From the NCBI RefSeq assembly GCF_000003815.2, contig NC_049989.1, positions 17,306,287 to 17,370,286 of the forward strand: DNA of 64,000 bases. The letters are read 5' to 3'. Position numbers and translations under genes: made by a program. How positions within the stretch are numbered: position 1 is the first letter of the stretch; every line of letters starts with the position of its first letter. This document shows positions 43,017-54,512 of the stretch, piece by piece. A model generated the notes under the pieces. The model saw only the letters and a list, made by a program, of their open reading frames with translations, did no database searches and had not been told where the DNA came from. This DNA comes from Branchiostoma floridae (lineage: Eukaryota > Chordata > Leptocardii > Amphioxiformes > Branchiostomatidae).

Positions 43017-43662
43017 ATTATGATTTTAAAATAATGAATATTCTGTACGGATTACTTCTGTTGAGCCAGTTACTCTAGTGTTGGTCCTGCTTCACCAAGA
43101 GCTGACCAGATATAGGCAATATGCAAAGCTATCATAAGGGGATGACCCCTCTAGCATATAGAAGACTTTATGATTATGATTAGAACTTGAAGGCTGTTCA
43201 CAAGATGGACACAGGCAGCACAACTATTAGATTAAAGCTTAAGAAAAAGAACGAATGTTATGAATTCATAGATCTGTAAGAGTATATACTGTCAGAATAG
43301 AAAAAAAATGTTTTGTTACATATTGGTGGGGCGATGCAGACTTAGCCACGTTTGGGATTTTGTTCTCGCCGCAAAAATGCCACCTACATCAGCAACATAT
43401 ATAACGGTGAGAAGCAGAACTCCAGTCAGAAGCTCGTAGGAAGGTGTGTGATAGACGCTGAAACGTAAGCACAGCAAGTATACCCTGTTAATGTACCAGA
43501 ATAGTCATATATAATATTGCACTGCTGTTCTATTCTAATGAAATCTAGGCCAGGTTGTTTTTCACATAGGAAACAAGAAATGCGATTCTTTCTTTTCTTT
43601 ATAAAGTTATCCTATGACGCCAATGCAATGTGATCTTTTTCTAACTCTTTCTACCCCTTCTG

Positions 43663-43960
43663 CAGGCTGGAGACATCCACATCAACCCCGGCACCATTGA
43701 TCTGAAACTAGCTCGTAAACGACTATATACATATCAATGTAAACAGTTTACGTAATAAAGTACAAGGCATTGCACAGGTATTAAATGCCAACACCTTTTA
43801 CATTCTTACAATATTAGAAACACATCTAGACAGCAATGTACATGACGGAGCTCTCGGCGACTGCACCACAATCCATTATGCAACCTAAAGAATAAGATTG
43901 GCCCCACCGACTCTGAGAACTATTATATTTGGGGACTGTAAAATGACACATGCAGAAACA
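43663..43960 (+). pseudogene. Non-LTR endonuclease N-terminal fragment
   Basis: AGDIHINPGTID followed, after a stop, by INVNSLRNKVQGIAQVLNAN, then FYILTILETHLDSN. 'GDI..NPGP' then 'N..SLR.K......L' and 'I..ETHLD' is the start of the apurinic-like endonuclease of CR1/L2-type ORF2; the catalytic Glu corresponds to the E of LETHLD. Later IIFGDCKMTH resembles the GDFN motif. Multiple breaks make it a dead fragment. Confidence 0.65.
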
Positions 43961-44590
43961 TCTGCATTATATGAGTAGTGACCATTCGAGATGGGGCGAC
44001 TGCCTTTATGACTTAATTCACCAGACTTGACGAAAACACCAGGACCGTCCTCAGCAGACCCGAGGCCTCCGCAGCTTGGTCGAACAACAACTGTTAATCT
44101 TTAGATTATGTCTTGAAAATGGCGATTGACTGGAAGTTATACTATTCGCCAAAGCTTTTTTTTATTTTTATTTTTCAGGGAGAAAGAAATATCTAGGATC
44201 TGGCCTCTCAGTGTCTCAGTATGAAATAGCTATCTATGTTTTCCAGCTCGGAGTTCGCAGTGTAGTAATTGTAAATGTATAAGTATGTAGAATTTTCCAA
44301 ACTACTTCATGTGCAAACTGTTAATGCTACAAATAGACTTAATAGCGTATCTAAAAGTGTACTTTAAGGGAAACTGTCCTTTTTTTCTGTATATTCCATT
44401 ACTGATTCATTCCAATACTTATATTTGAACACAAGTGAAATTTCCATGTCATAGGTACAATCAATGCGTATTGTGAAATGCTGTAATAAAACATTTACTG
44501 GGTGTAATATTTACTGTGTCAGTTTCTTGTTGTTTAAAAAAACTATGGCACATTGTATTTATGTTGTTTGTCATTTTTTTCTCTTCCAGG

Positions 44591-44647
44591 TAAGTGAGCA
44601 AGAAAAACACAGCGACAAGACCAGAAAAAGCAGCAAAAAAAGGCAGG
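44591..44647 (+). CDS. Candidate small exon before the RecQ-like region
   Basis: A pyrimidine-rich acceptor (ttttttctcttccag) precedes a 19-codon open segment VSEQEKHSDKTRKSSKKRQ that ends at a GT. Basic and low in complexity. It may be the exon upstream of the helicase frames; splice phase could not be checked. Confidence 0.25.
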
Positions 44648-44658
44648 TGTAATTCTCC

Positions 44659-46145
44659 TTGCTGGATCCTTCCTTCATCAATACTCAAGCGGGCTGCCAC
44701 CGTACACTGTTAGTTTCCAAGGCAAAAACAAGGAGGTGCACAACCATCTTCGTTTTGGATGTGCACGGCGACAAGAGGTACCCTGCCATTGTTTGCAAAC
44801 CCACTTTTGTGAAAACGTTATTGGAAGAACACCAGTCCAACGATGCTTCCACCAACGATGCCGCCTCCCTACCAATTGGATAAAATGGGGAAACAGAAGG
44901 TGGTATGGAAGATCCATTAGAGGTGTATCTCCGCAGGGTGTCCAAGATGCCCTTCTTTCCGCCCAGGACAGAAAGACATCGTCAATTCAATAATCACCGG
45001 TCAGAACACCTTTCTCGTAATGCCAACATGTGGTGGGAAGACACGCTGCTTCGCATTACCAGCCCTCCTAAGGAAAGGCGTAGCTGTGGTGATTATCACC
45101 TTGATCTCTCTTGGAGCAGACCTAGTCTACTGAGGAGATACGAAGAGAGGAGTATTCCAGCCGTCTTCTTGTCTCATCTCACTGCAGAGGCAAGCCTCAA
45201 CACCGCCATCCACGACCCTAACAGCAACTCTCCGAAAGCAAAGCTTGTCATCACAACACCCAAAAATCTTCTCAACAATCAAATGGAGTGGGACTGTGTG
45301 GTAGGACTCAAAGAAAGGTGTATTTCGGAGATGGTCGTGTCGGACGAGGCCCACTGTATGGATCAGATGGGTCATAAATTCCGCCCTGCCTACCTACAGC
45401 TGTCCAGACTTGCAGAACTCCAAACATAGATTGTTGCGTGTACAGCCACTACCACCCCCACAACAAAGGAGATTATAATCACAAATCTACAGATAGAAGA
45501 CTGCCGTACATTCTACAATTCATTGGAAAGACTTAAGAAGAAACATTCAGTATTGTGTACGATTAAAGGGAAAGGTGAGGGAGGTGTGCCTTGGCCAGGT
45601 GTGTGACGTGGTTCTAGAAAACAAGGAACAGTGTGGCATCGTTTATTGTCAGACAGTAGGCGATGTTAAGGACATCCACTACCACCTGCAAGAAAATGGG
45701 GGTAAGAACAGTCAAGTACCATGGCACAGGGACAGGACAGAATGAGAGGGAGGGAAGACAAGGTTTGTTGGACTGGCAGAGAGGCCTAAAGGATGTGCTA
45801 GTAGCAACAAAGGCGACAGGGGCAGGAATTGACAAACACAACGTAAGGTTTGTTGTTCACCTTGGCTGTCCTTCCTTTGTCCCAGACTACGTACAGGAAT
45901 CAAGACGTACCGGAAGGCTGGCGAAAGCAGTCCTGTTGTACAAGTCTTAACACGTAAATAGGATAGGAGAGATACAAGACGAGAGCTATCAGAAGATTTT
46001 CTGATATTTTTAACTTTTGTGAAACTGAACTGTGCAGAAGAAAGATTTTGTTGGATGCATTTACAGAAGATACGACCTCATTTGAATGCAACAAAACATG
46101 TTGCCTCAACCCGACTGTGGCACGAGAGATGGTTCTGACCACAGA
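44659..46145 (+). pseudogene. RecQ-family DNA helicase pseudogene
   Basis: Motifs of a RecQ-type 3'-5' DNA helicase appear in order across several frames. RPGQKDIVNSIITGQNTF is motif 0/Q. MPTCGGKT (45020-45043) is Walker A with Cys for the usual Gly. SDEAHCMDQMGHKFRPAYLQ (DEAH at 45343-45354) is motif II with the RecQ-specific extension. VACTATTTPTTKE is motif III, just after an in-frame TAG (45427-45429). CGIVYCQTVGDVKDIHYHLQ is motif IV. VLVATKATGAGIDKHNVRFV is motif V, and YVQESRRTGR is motif VI with Arg for Gly. CRRKILLDAF with later CNKTCC is the zinc-binding region. At least three frameshifts and one stop break it. It could derive from a host gene or a helicase-bearing transposon; the flanking ~225-bp repeats favour a mobile origin, without proof. 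Confidence 0.85.
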
Positions 46146-46293
46146 AGCTGCCAGAATGGTGAGGTGCGTGTCTGCTATCCGGCATACTGTGCCACAGGCA
46201 CCTTAATCTCTACTGGCTAGAGTTTTCCTTGGCCTTGGGTCTGGACAAGAGGTGAAAAAGGGAAAGTATAATCAGCTACCTGAGTTTGTTCTG

Positions 46294-46376
46294 GTTAAAA
46301 CTCTGGCTTCAATCTGAAAATGGTAAAAACTCTGGCTTCAATCTGAAAATGGTAAAAACTCTGGCTTCAATCTGGA
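46294..46376. repeat. Three tandem 29-bp repeats
   Basis: gtaaaaactctggcttcaatctgaaaatg is repeated three times with minor changes, directly downstream of the helicase frames. Confidence 0.9.
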
Positions 46377-46386
46377 AATTTGTAGG

Positions 46387-46926
46387 AGATTTATCCGCAC
46401 ATTAACTAGGGTAGAGATTCTACAAGAGGTACTAGTACCACCTCGACCTCCGCATCCACCCCCGCAGACAATTCCGCCTCCAGCTTCAGCCAAGGCTCCA
46501 ACACCGGTTTTACCTCTGTACCTGCAACCTCACTTCTTCTACCAAACTCCAAATAAAAGGAAAGTTAACACCTCCACCGTGGAGACACTACTGGATTCAT
46601 TAAAAGACAGTCAAGCACATGCACCACAGCTTCAAACCAACCTTGAAGAAAACCTCACCCTAGTGAGTGAATTTGATGTCTGGCTTCAATTGATGACCTT
46701 GTCTCTGAAGACCCTACCCACGAACTTGCTGAGAGTGTTCTGCAATGACAATTATACTCTTGTGTCTCGCTATCTTAAGCTCTTACTTAGACTTAGGGGC
46801 TGTCGTGTCTCAAGCTCGCAGATACCAAAAGTTCCCAGCAGTACACCCTTTAGGATGACTAAAAGAAACGGAGTGTTCTACATTGACTTAGATATATTAA
46901 CGATTGTTATATGTTTAGAGAATTAG
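46387..46926 (+). CDS. Unknown proline-rich then helical protein, 3' of the helicase
   Basis: The open frame includes a proline stretch (PPRPPHPPPQTIPPPA) and a helical part (TVETLLDSLKDSQAHAPQLQ, then FDVWLQLMTLSLKTLPTNLL), ending IDLDILTIVICLEN and TAG at 46924-46926. The part from ATG 46579 is 115 codons. No family is recognised. It may be the C-terminal part of the helicase protein, or another ORF of the same element. Confidence 0.4.
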   Translation, partial: RFIRTLTRVEILQEVLVPPRPPHPPPQTIPPPASAKAPTPVLPLYLQPHFFYQTPNKRKVNTSTVETLLDSLKDSQAHAPQLQTNLEENLTLVSEFDVWLQLMTLSLKTLPTNLLRVFCNDNYTLVSRYLKLLLRLRGCRVSSSQIPKVPSSTPFRMTKRNGVFYIDLDILTIVICLEN

Positions 46927-47232
46927 ATAATCTTCTATTAGTAAAAGAACGATACTACAGCGACTAAGTTTTATCACAGTCATATGACATGTCACGTAAA
47001 GGTTTTAATTCATATCCATAAATTAACCCAGGACGAAAAAAGGCCACGCTGCATTATTAAAATAATTTCATTTTACTTTCCATTGCATTTGTTGACTTTC
47101 TACTTATATACAAAGCGTGCGTTCTCTCATTTTGGCTGCAGTAATGCCCGGTGATTTGAATATGAATTCATTTCCACATATGTAACATTGAATTTGAATT
47201 CGGTACCGCGGTGTAACGTTACGGTAGCATCT

Positions 47233-47456
47233 GAATCGGACTGGGCGGTGTCCGTTAATGGTTAAAATGTGGGCGCTGACCTATTTTGGAAAGCGAGATG
47301 GGAGCAGAAGTGAATGTCTGATGATTTCAATACAATTCCAATACAAGAGTATGTCATCTCTAAGATAAGTATGGCTGTAATTAATTTACAAGATCATGTG
47401 CACGAAAAAAATGAAAGTGTGCACATATAATGTTTGACTGAACCCGCCTATTTTTT
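47233..47456 (+). repeat. Direct repeat right of the RecQ-like region
   Basis: Second copy of 42313-42540. Its left flank (aacgttacggtagcatctg) is the uninterrupted equivalent of the site hit by the 3-kb element at 39310. Confidence 0.8.
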
Positions 47457-47922
47457 TGTGCTGTTAACGTTTTCTCCAGTAGAAAAAGGGAATAAAAATA
47501 TGAAAAAAAGGTTTTCGATGTCCTTAGTTTTCAGTTTGTAGAGCTGATATGTAATCTTAATGGTAATGGTTAGAATTCAGATACTGTGTTTATGAATCTA
47601 GGAAACATTGGGTGGATTTTTTTAATTTCATTTCTACGCTCACCTTTGATTATTCAATTATATTAAATTGTGTTTGAACACGGACAAAGCTAATAGCCAT
47701 GTCATCATCCCATTTCTTTCAAAGTATATGTTAACTGTGCAAGCAAACAAATTTTGTGCAGTTTTTTTTTTCTCATCTTTACCTGTGCACGTTTACCAAA
47801 CAGTGCACCTGTCCATTTATTCAAAAAATAAAATATGTTTGCATGACTGTACTTTTAGAAATTGTCAATGAGACTCATTTTCCTATGTGTTCATTTTTAA
47901 GTCTTCGTGATTTCTCTTACAG

Positions 47923-48072
47923 ATTACAGCCACTTTAGCCAGACTCCACCAACTCGCTCGCCTACAGCTTCTTTCCGTCCCAACTGCGACATCAGGGAGA
48001 TGGATACTTTACTGCTGAGGAGCAAACCACGCAAGCAAAACAGAGGAGTTCAGACTGGAAGAGTCTTGAGAG
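47923..48072 (+). CDS. Candidate exon of 50 codons
   Basis: A strong acceptor (gatttctcttacag) is followed by an open segment YSHFSQTPPTRSPTASFRPN, then EMDTLLLRSKPRKQNRGVQT and GRVLR, ending at AG|GTATCC. Its length is 150 bp and the proline/serine/arginine composition looks like real coding sequence. No partner exons were identified; it lies 1 kb after the last helicase-linked frame. Confidence 0.35.
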
Positions 48073-48189
48073 GTATCCATATTTAACCCCAGGGTGTTTT
48101 TTTTCTGTGAACATACAATTTGCTAAGGCTGTGAAGTTATGCTACAGCCAGAGTCCCCTGAATACCCTTTTTGCATCCTAGAATCTAGT

Positions 48190-48424
48190 TGTTCCATCGC
48201 ACATGTAATAGAAGTGAATTTAAAGACAGGAATGGTACTACTGAGGTGTCATTTATTCTGAACTGACTCTCGCGTGCGGTTACGCTATAAATAATATTCA
48301 CAATAGCTGCTCCCGAAACATAAAACTAGCTGTCACAAAATAATTTGGTAACGCACCAACCGGACAACATACCGGGCAGCCTCCGACGACAGTTTGGAGA
48401 ACGACCTTCCCATGTGCGTTTTGC
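48190..48424 (+). repeat. R-A dispersed repeat, copy C
   Basis: Matches copies A, B and D through 'gaagtgaatttaaagaca', 'gaggtgtcatttattctgaactgactctcgcgtgcggttacg', 'gctgctcccgaa', 'caccaaccggacaacataccgg' and 'agtttggagaac'. It stops at 'catgtgcg', earlier than the others. Confidence 0.75.
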
Positions 48425-48554
48425 AAAGCTTAGAACAGCTGTACTTAGCCATGACCGGAAGGTCAATGAGTACAGCATCCCAGGTACAGACTTGAGAACT
48501 GCAGGTATTCCAGACACTCTCGCTTGAGATCGGGTTCAGGGACTCATCACACTA

Positions 48555-49100
48555 GGCAATAGAAACAGACAGAAGATTGTTTAAGATAGTTAAGTCTAAC
48601 CACCTTAACCCTCTCGCTTACAATACATCGGTGCACGCCTCAACAGGCGTCACACCTTTTTTCCTAGCCCATGGGAGGGAAGCGAACTTACCCGCAGACG
48701 CACCACTCGACAAAAACCCACAAACGTCACCCCGGGGGCCAGTTAACGTCGTCATATGCCCGATCAGTCTCCGGACAGCTTTTAAACAGGTGCGACAAAA
48801 TGCAGAGCGGGCAAGCCACAAGCAAAAGTCAGCCTATGACGCCATGGTGTCACATACACCATATCGTGTACATAGAGTGTGACTAGATGACCCAACTACT
48901 GTCAGATAGAAACTCAAGCCTGGTTGGAAGGGACCTTACACTGTTGTTGAGCGGCTCCGACAGGGTAATGACCCAATGACCCATACCGCATAAAGCACGA
49001 CATCACTCACAAAACAGATCGTGCATTACAATCAATTACAACGTTGCGACACACCTCGTCAAACCGTACCTGCCAAAGAGACACAACCTTGCTGTGCAAG
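48555..49100 (+). pseudogene. Ty3/Gypsy-type integrase C-terminal fragment
   Basis: The frame 48577-48882 contains AYNTSVHASTGVTPFFLAHG followed by REANLPAD and QKSAYDAM, the end of the integrase core in Gypsy elements ('YN...H..TG..P..L..GR....P'). After a shift, KPGWKGPYTVVERLRQGND and VHYNQLQR follow, typical of the post-core region. The catalytic D,D-35-E triad lies upstream and is absent. Stops and shifts make it non-functional; no LTRs were found. Confidence 0.75.
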
Positions 49101-50177
49101 AACTTTGAGTCATCAGATAAATCTACCTTCGCGTTCGCAGACTGCGTTCTGGAGTGAAATTGCGAACTGTGCTATCAAATTACTTTCAGCTGGATTACCC
49201 GCTGACTTCCGGAAGAAAGGAGTAGCAGTCGACCACTATAGATAGACTTATCTATTACAGACATTGTACTTCCCAACATTTGTCAGCAATATGCTGATTA
49301 AACGCAGTACAGAACTTTCAATTTGGTCGAATAACGAGTGGCTCTGATAGTATTTACTAACTTTTTTTAGAGACATAGTCGAATAGTAGTTCGTATTTGA
49401 TAAACAGGTGAAACGTTGTTTAACTAAGCTGTTTGGATTATTTTTGAGGATAAACTGTTATTGCAGTTTAATGTTGATATATATGAATTATACACCTCTA
49501 CAGTTAAACGAGGCAAACAAACAATCTAGAGTGTATCTGTTCACAGAGGTGCAGTTGCTTCCAGGGCTGTGGCAGAAGATAGTTGTGAAGTTTGGGGGCA
49601 AAGATGGATTTGATAACAGATGTTATTGCCTTGCAATGTAACGTTTAGACTGGAAAGAATAGGTATAAACCGAGGTTCTTCAGCCAAGAACTGGGGTATG
49701 GTGGAGTCGACGTCTTAACCCAAGAGTTAAGCGGTAGATATGTTTATGTCTTTCCACCATTTAAACTTTTAGCAGCCATTGTAGAATTTATCTGTCAAAA
49801 AAGTAATCTTCTTGTTACCTTTAAATATCGTGACTTCCTGGCGCCAATATGTGTAAATCGTATCTGCTTAGTTGTATTATCTGTACTTAAGGCTTTCCTG
49901 CAACGTACATAAATGTCAACTTAGTATGATTTTAATATGCATTGTTGATGTTTTTTGTAAAATCAACATAATTCGGTGGAAATTCCTTCAGCATTGTACA
50001 CGTGTACGAGAGCCCGCAACAAAAAGTTGGCAGAAAAATTCAATGCAATGAGGTTATTTAATTGTTTATCCGCTTTGCTCCAGGAGTACAATGTACTTTC
50101 AGATCCGTGGTAGACAGCAGTGCTACTTGTAATGCTATGGTTTATCAGTATGCTTAAAATGAATATTTTGACTTACA
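49101..50177. other. Intergenic, no gene seen
   Basis: A frame at 49480-49641 (SRVYLFTEVQLLPGLWQKIV, then VKFGGKDGFDNRCYC) begins after an AG (ctctacag) and may be exon-like but is unrecognised. A self-complementary stretch (tggtgga...tccacca) lies at 49698-49759. Confidence 0.35.
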
Positions 50178-50907
50178 GCTCTATGACTCTGTCCTGTACA
50201 TGCCGTTGGCCGGCTTTCTACCGAAAGGAGCCGTTCCAACCACTACCGCGGAACATGTGGCGCTGATTGAGGCGGGAAAAGACGGCGAGTCAGAGCCAAC
50301 GCCACAAACATGCCATGCACGGAAGTATCTGGAGCCGCACAGAGGATCACACTCACCAGAGAACAAACAACACAGCTCGACGACTTCCATATTAAACTCA
50401 CACCAAAGTACCGTGAGTCTCTCCGGAAACAGCTAAGGCCAAGTACCTCAAAAGTCCCAAAAAATTAACAACGCCATTTAGAAAGTGGTCATCACCTCGA
50501 CTCGACAGTGAAGACTGTGAAGCAATGCAGGACCCTCTTCAGAAGGTATGAAGTACATCCGTGAAAAGAGGGATTTTGTTGTAGAATATCGCTGCAAGGA
50601 GGCAGAGACAGGGTCGGGAACCGTTGTGTCCTTTTACGTGGGCATAGATGGCCAGGTTGATGTTGGCATGGTGAATTTCTTCTTCAAGCAGTCATTTTTG
50701 GGAGAGGAATTTTTCCATACCAACGTCACCTGGCTCCCGACTGCTACCAGAGACACGGTATCGGGACTGCTGCGCTCGGACCTGGATACAGCAAGACATC
50801 AAGTTGCTAAAACACCCACCTCCTTCTGCACGTTATCCAATCTTTCCCACCCCTTGTTGACGGCTCGGGACTCATTATCCACATGCATTATGGATCCTAA
50901 ACTTTGA
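50178..50907 (+). pseudogene. Unrecognised two-part coding region
   Basis: The first exon-like part starts after TTACAG with LYDSVLYMPLAGFLPKGAVP and AEHVALIEAGKDGESEPTP. It continues with shifts (RITLTREQTTQLDDFHIKLT, then PKYRESLRKQLRPSTSK) to a GT near 50544. The second frame, 50548-50907, reads MKYIREKRDFVVEYRCKEAE, then VVSFYVGIDGQVDVGMVNFF and TNVTWLPTATRDTVSGLLRS. The composition is clearly protein-like, but the family is unknown. Frameshifts suggest a decaying gene or element. Confidence 0.4.
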
Positions 50908-51064
50908 CAATACTAATACGTGTTCCCTAAAGACTTAATTCGCATTCACCAGGATTTGTAGTACTGGCGGGCTCACTGCAATTCGAGCAGGGTACTTAAC
51001 TTTGAAATGTTTGCAGCAAAGAAATGCACGTAACATGACTCATAAAATTTTGGTATCCCTATTG

Positions 51065-51115
51065 GCGTTGTCTTGGCGAGACGGTAAGGGTGTCCTAGGT
51101 CCTGCGTTCGAATCC
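51065..51115 (+). other. tRNA-like promoter boxes, probable SINE remnant
   Basis: tggcgagacggtaagggtgtc resembles an A-box arm and gcgttcgaatccc a B box, but the anticodon arm between them is too short for a tRNA. It may be a worn SINE head. Confidence 0.3.
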
Positions 51116-51879
51116 CAGATATTGTGGATTTGTACAGGAGGCCGCAAATGAGTACCTAGCCTCGGCTAAGACGTCATCGAGCTCAGCTCGGAAAAGACGT
51201 TAGAGGAGTCCATTGTTATAGACTCAAAACGGCGAAGAAAAGTATGGGCTTTGCAGTCTTTAGCACAAGTCTGGTATGTTCTACGATGACCATTTATAAT
51301 CCCGAAATACATTGAGAAAAAAAACGCAGATTGTAATTTCAAAACGTAAACTACAACACATTCGCAGTTAGCCCCATTAAAGAGGCCACTTATTGACAAG
51401 AGCGGCGACGAGTCTTACTTTTCTACGGCGAGTGTGGAGTCGTTTGTGCCGTTCGACCGGGAGCACGCTGCGCAAGAAAAAGTCTTGACTAAAGTTGCTG
51501 AGGTATGTAACTTTATGCAACTTTCTCCGGTGTCAATAAATTCAACATATATGAAAAGACAGAATACGACATTGTAATCTACATTTTTTTCAGAAAAGTA
51601 CATCTTGATACAATTTTTGTCTAGCAAACTGACTGGTGAAATGTTGTGTTAGTAGCTATACAAGAATGATCAAATTCAATCTTGGAAAAGAATTGTATGT
51701 TCATGAGAGGAGCTTGATAGTCTCTGGAAGAACGATTTCCTTATTTACAGTAACGTGTGTTTTTATCTGTACAATAGAGGCTCTCCAGTGAGAAAGTGAG
51801 CAAAAGGTGGTGGTCGCAGCAAACCTATCTCCTTAGTACATGTCAGAAATCCGTCCTGAAAAAAAACCATCAAGTCATA

Positions 51880-52440
51880 CATTCAAGAAGTGCTTAAGCT
51901 TTCCAAGAAATCTGACTTCAAGTACATCAAACGCAGAAAGTTAACCCAAGACAGACGTCTCGACCTGCCAGACCAAGTACACCTAGACACCAGAAGTGGA
52001 ACCAAACTCCTAGTGGCTGATGTAAAACGCAATCTTGCATCCCCGCCTACACCATAAGCGGGTCCGTTACAGCTCCCAACGACACGCCCACCATACGGAC
52101 ACTGCCCCTCCGGTCAACAGGTTCACCCTAGGTATCAAACTACCACCGTCAGACGTGACAACGCCATACAGAGCCGAAACTGGTCGAGAGGTCAACCCTT
52201 CAAGGACAGTGCGAACTCCGTATCACTTGGACCAAGGAACATTCTTGATAACCCGACATCAGGAAACCGAGCGGGTGGAACTCTACAAATTGCGACCAGA
52301 TCGTTAACCACGCCTAAGTCACCGTTAGGGCCCAACCAACAGGCCGCTCTGCTATGGAAGCAGCTTGTAACACACATCTGCAAAACGTCATTTTCTGATT
52401 TTAAAGATGAACCATTTGATACCATCCGATGAAAACGAAT
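51880..52440 (+). pseudogene. Unknown coding remnant
   Basis: Two overlapping plus-strand frames look non-random: RRLDLPDQVHLDTRSGTKLL continuing past a stop to GPNQQAALLWKQLVTHICKT, and the 90-codon 52035-52307 frame. No family is recognised. The region just before has 'gaaatctgacttcaagtacatcaa'. Probably transposon-derived. Confidence 0.25.
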
Positions 52441-53293
52441 TAGATGAGATAAAGGCACTACTTCTCTCTGGTTATATATTTTGTCGCTATTCGCATATAT
52501 ACTTGTGTGTCTAGTCTTTAAACTTTTTGGCGACGCCTCAGGGCGAGCAAAATGATATAAATTATCTATAGACTGCAAAAATTCTAGTAATTGCACAGAT
52601 ACAGGCATATGCTAGGCATATTAAACTCGAAGAACGTTAAATGTAATTTGGATCATGTTTCAGGAAGCTGGGATCAGGGAAATGATTGAATCAGCTCAGG
52701 TGAACTAACAGGAAGCGGGGATCATGGGGGGGGGTGTTTTGGTCAGCTCAGGTATACTGATAGGAAAATCTTTATAGCATAGGCAACAAGGAAATTTTAC
52801 ATATTAAGGTCATACTCATGAACGATGGAAAATGGTAACTATATTCAGAGCCAAAAGTAATTTTCATGGCCTACTAAATGTATTTTAACATTCAAAACAG
52901 TGTCAGTGATTTCTGAAACAACCTCGTCTAAGAAGGCCGTAACAAACTTCACTGAATATTGTATGTTTCCAAAACTTTTCCTAACATTAGACAAGACCAA
53001 CAAAAACAAGAAAAAGACAAATAAAAAGAACAAAACTTGGTATGACCAAATTACTGGTCCATTGGTAATATAGATCCTAATATTACAATTCTCTTAAACT
53101 CCTAGATAAAACACCATAAATCCATTAGAAAATTTGGAAAAGAATGTGCATGTGGCATTGACTATTTCAAACGAGATGCTAACTAAAATGGGGCAGAAAA
53201 GATATGCGAACCACTGGTAATTATTGTCAATACAATCCTCCGAACAACAAGTTTCCATCTAACTGGAACAAATGTATCCTGACATGCGGCGTA
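52441..53293. other. Intergenic, no gene seen
   Basis: AT-rich, with two copies of a 'ggaagc(t/g)gggatca ... tcagctcaggt' phrase near 52664-52755. No coding signal. Confidence 0.45.
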
Positions 53294-53320
53294 GATGATG
53301 ATGATGATGATGATGATGAT
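53294..53320 (+). repeat. (GAT)9 microsatellite
   Basis: Nine perfect GAT units just upstream of the non-LTR element; possibly at its 5' junction. Confidence 0.95.
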
Positions 53321-53373
53321 CATTACACCGTTTTTCAATACGACAACAAATCTAATGTAGATATTCATTCGCA

Positions 53374-53985
53374 ATGAAAGCGTTTAACGGTGGAGGAAGC
53401 AAGAGCTTCGGCTTTTGGAATATCCACGGCCTAGGCTCAAAATTAGAAAACGCAGAATTTTTGGCAAACATTAAAAAATTTGACTTCTTTTCGCTTTTAG
53501 AGACATGGTCCACAAATAACACTAAAATAGACGTCCCAAACTACAGCCACTTCCATTTACACCGAACAAAAAGTAGACGCGCAAGACGCACTTCTGGAGG
53601 CATAATCTTTTTCTACAGAAACGCATACAAAAATCATGTAAAAAAACTTCCGTCTAAGTCCTCTGATATACTTTGGGTGAGAATAGATCGCGAATTATTA
53701 GGATTACCAAAAGACTTATTCATCTGTTCTGTTCAAATATGCCCGAGCTCATCCACCACACACAAAAACTCTGATAACCATGTATTAGACATTTTGGAAA
53801 ACGACATTTCTCAATACAGCACACAGGGATTCTTACTTCTCGGGGGGGATTTAAATGCTCGTCTTGGTAATCTACGAGATTACGTAGACTGCGACATTGA
53901 AAATGACAAGAATCAATTTGTAAATTCAACACACCACTCAGACAGCATATGGATAAAGCACCACCAAACAAATTTGGCAGACTAA
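53374..53985 (+). pseudogene. Endonuclease part of the non-LTR element
   Basis: 203 codons of an AP-like endonuclease: N-terminal WNIHGLGSKL, the catalytic Glu in SLLETWS, and LGGDLNARLGN for the metal/DNA-contact motif. A frameshift near 53945 sends the C-terminal portion (STVDYIISSQP...FSDHCMLSV) into the 53949-54248 frame. Confidence 0.85.
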
Positions 53986-54512
53986 TCTGTGACCTGTGCA
54001 TCCAAGCTAACCTGTCCATATTAAACGGTAGGGTAGCTGGCGATCTACAGGGAAAGTTCACCTGTCATCAACCGAAAGGCAGCAGCACTGTAGATTATAT
54101 CATTTCTAGTCAGCCCTTCTTAAAACACATTTTAACGTTTCGTGTAAATCCATTAACCATATTCTCCGACCATTGCATGCTGTCAGTACTCATCCACTCA
54201 AAATCTGCCCATCACAATGTCCAAGAAATCGTAGAACCACTAATGTAAAACCATCGCCTAATTGACTTAACTGGAACGAAAAATCAGCTCACAGTTTTCT
54301 GCATTCTCTAAGTCAACCCAACATCTTACAAAGATTACAAACCATTTCACTCGAAAACATTACTAATGCGACCGCTTCAGCCCAAATAGAAAACATTGTC
54401 TCCAAATTTAGCTCATTACTAAGAGATGTTGGTCACAATTGTTTGAGTTTGAAAGGACAAAGAAAACATCCACGGAAAAAACAAAAGATGGTTCGATAAA
54501 ACCTGCATACAA

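Noticed and set aside
45127-45375. Minus-strand frames across the RecQ-like region
   Set aside because: Antisense shadows of helicase motifs.
42313-47456. The two direct repeats as LTRs of a retrovirus-like element
   Set aside because: No TG...CA ends, primer-binding site or gag-pol between them, and they diverge by roughly 15-20 percent; described only as flanking repeats.
48555-49100. Complete Gypsy element
   Set aside because: Only the integrase end is present; no RT, protease or LTR pair was found nearby.
51065-51115. tRNA gene
   Set aside because: The segment between the A-like and B-like boxes is too short to hold an anticodon arm.
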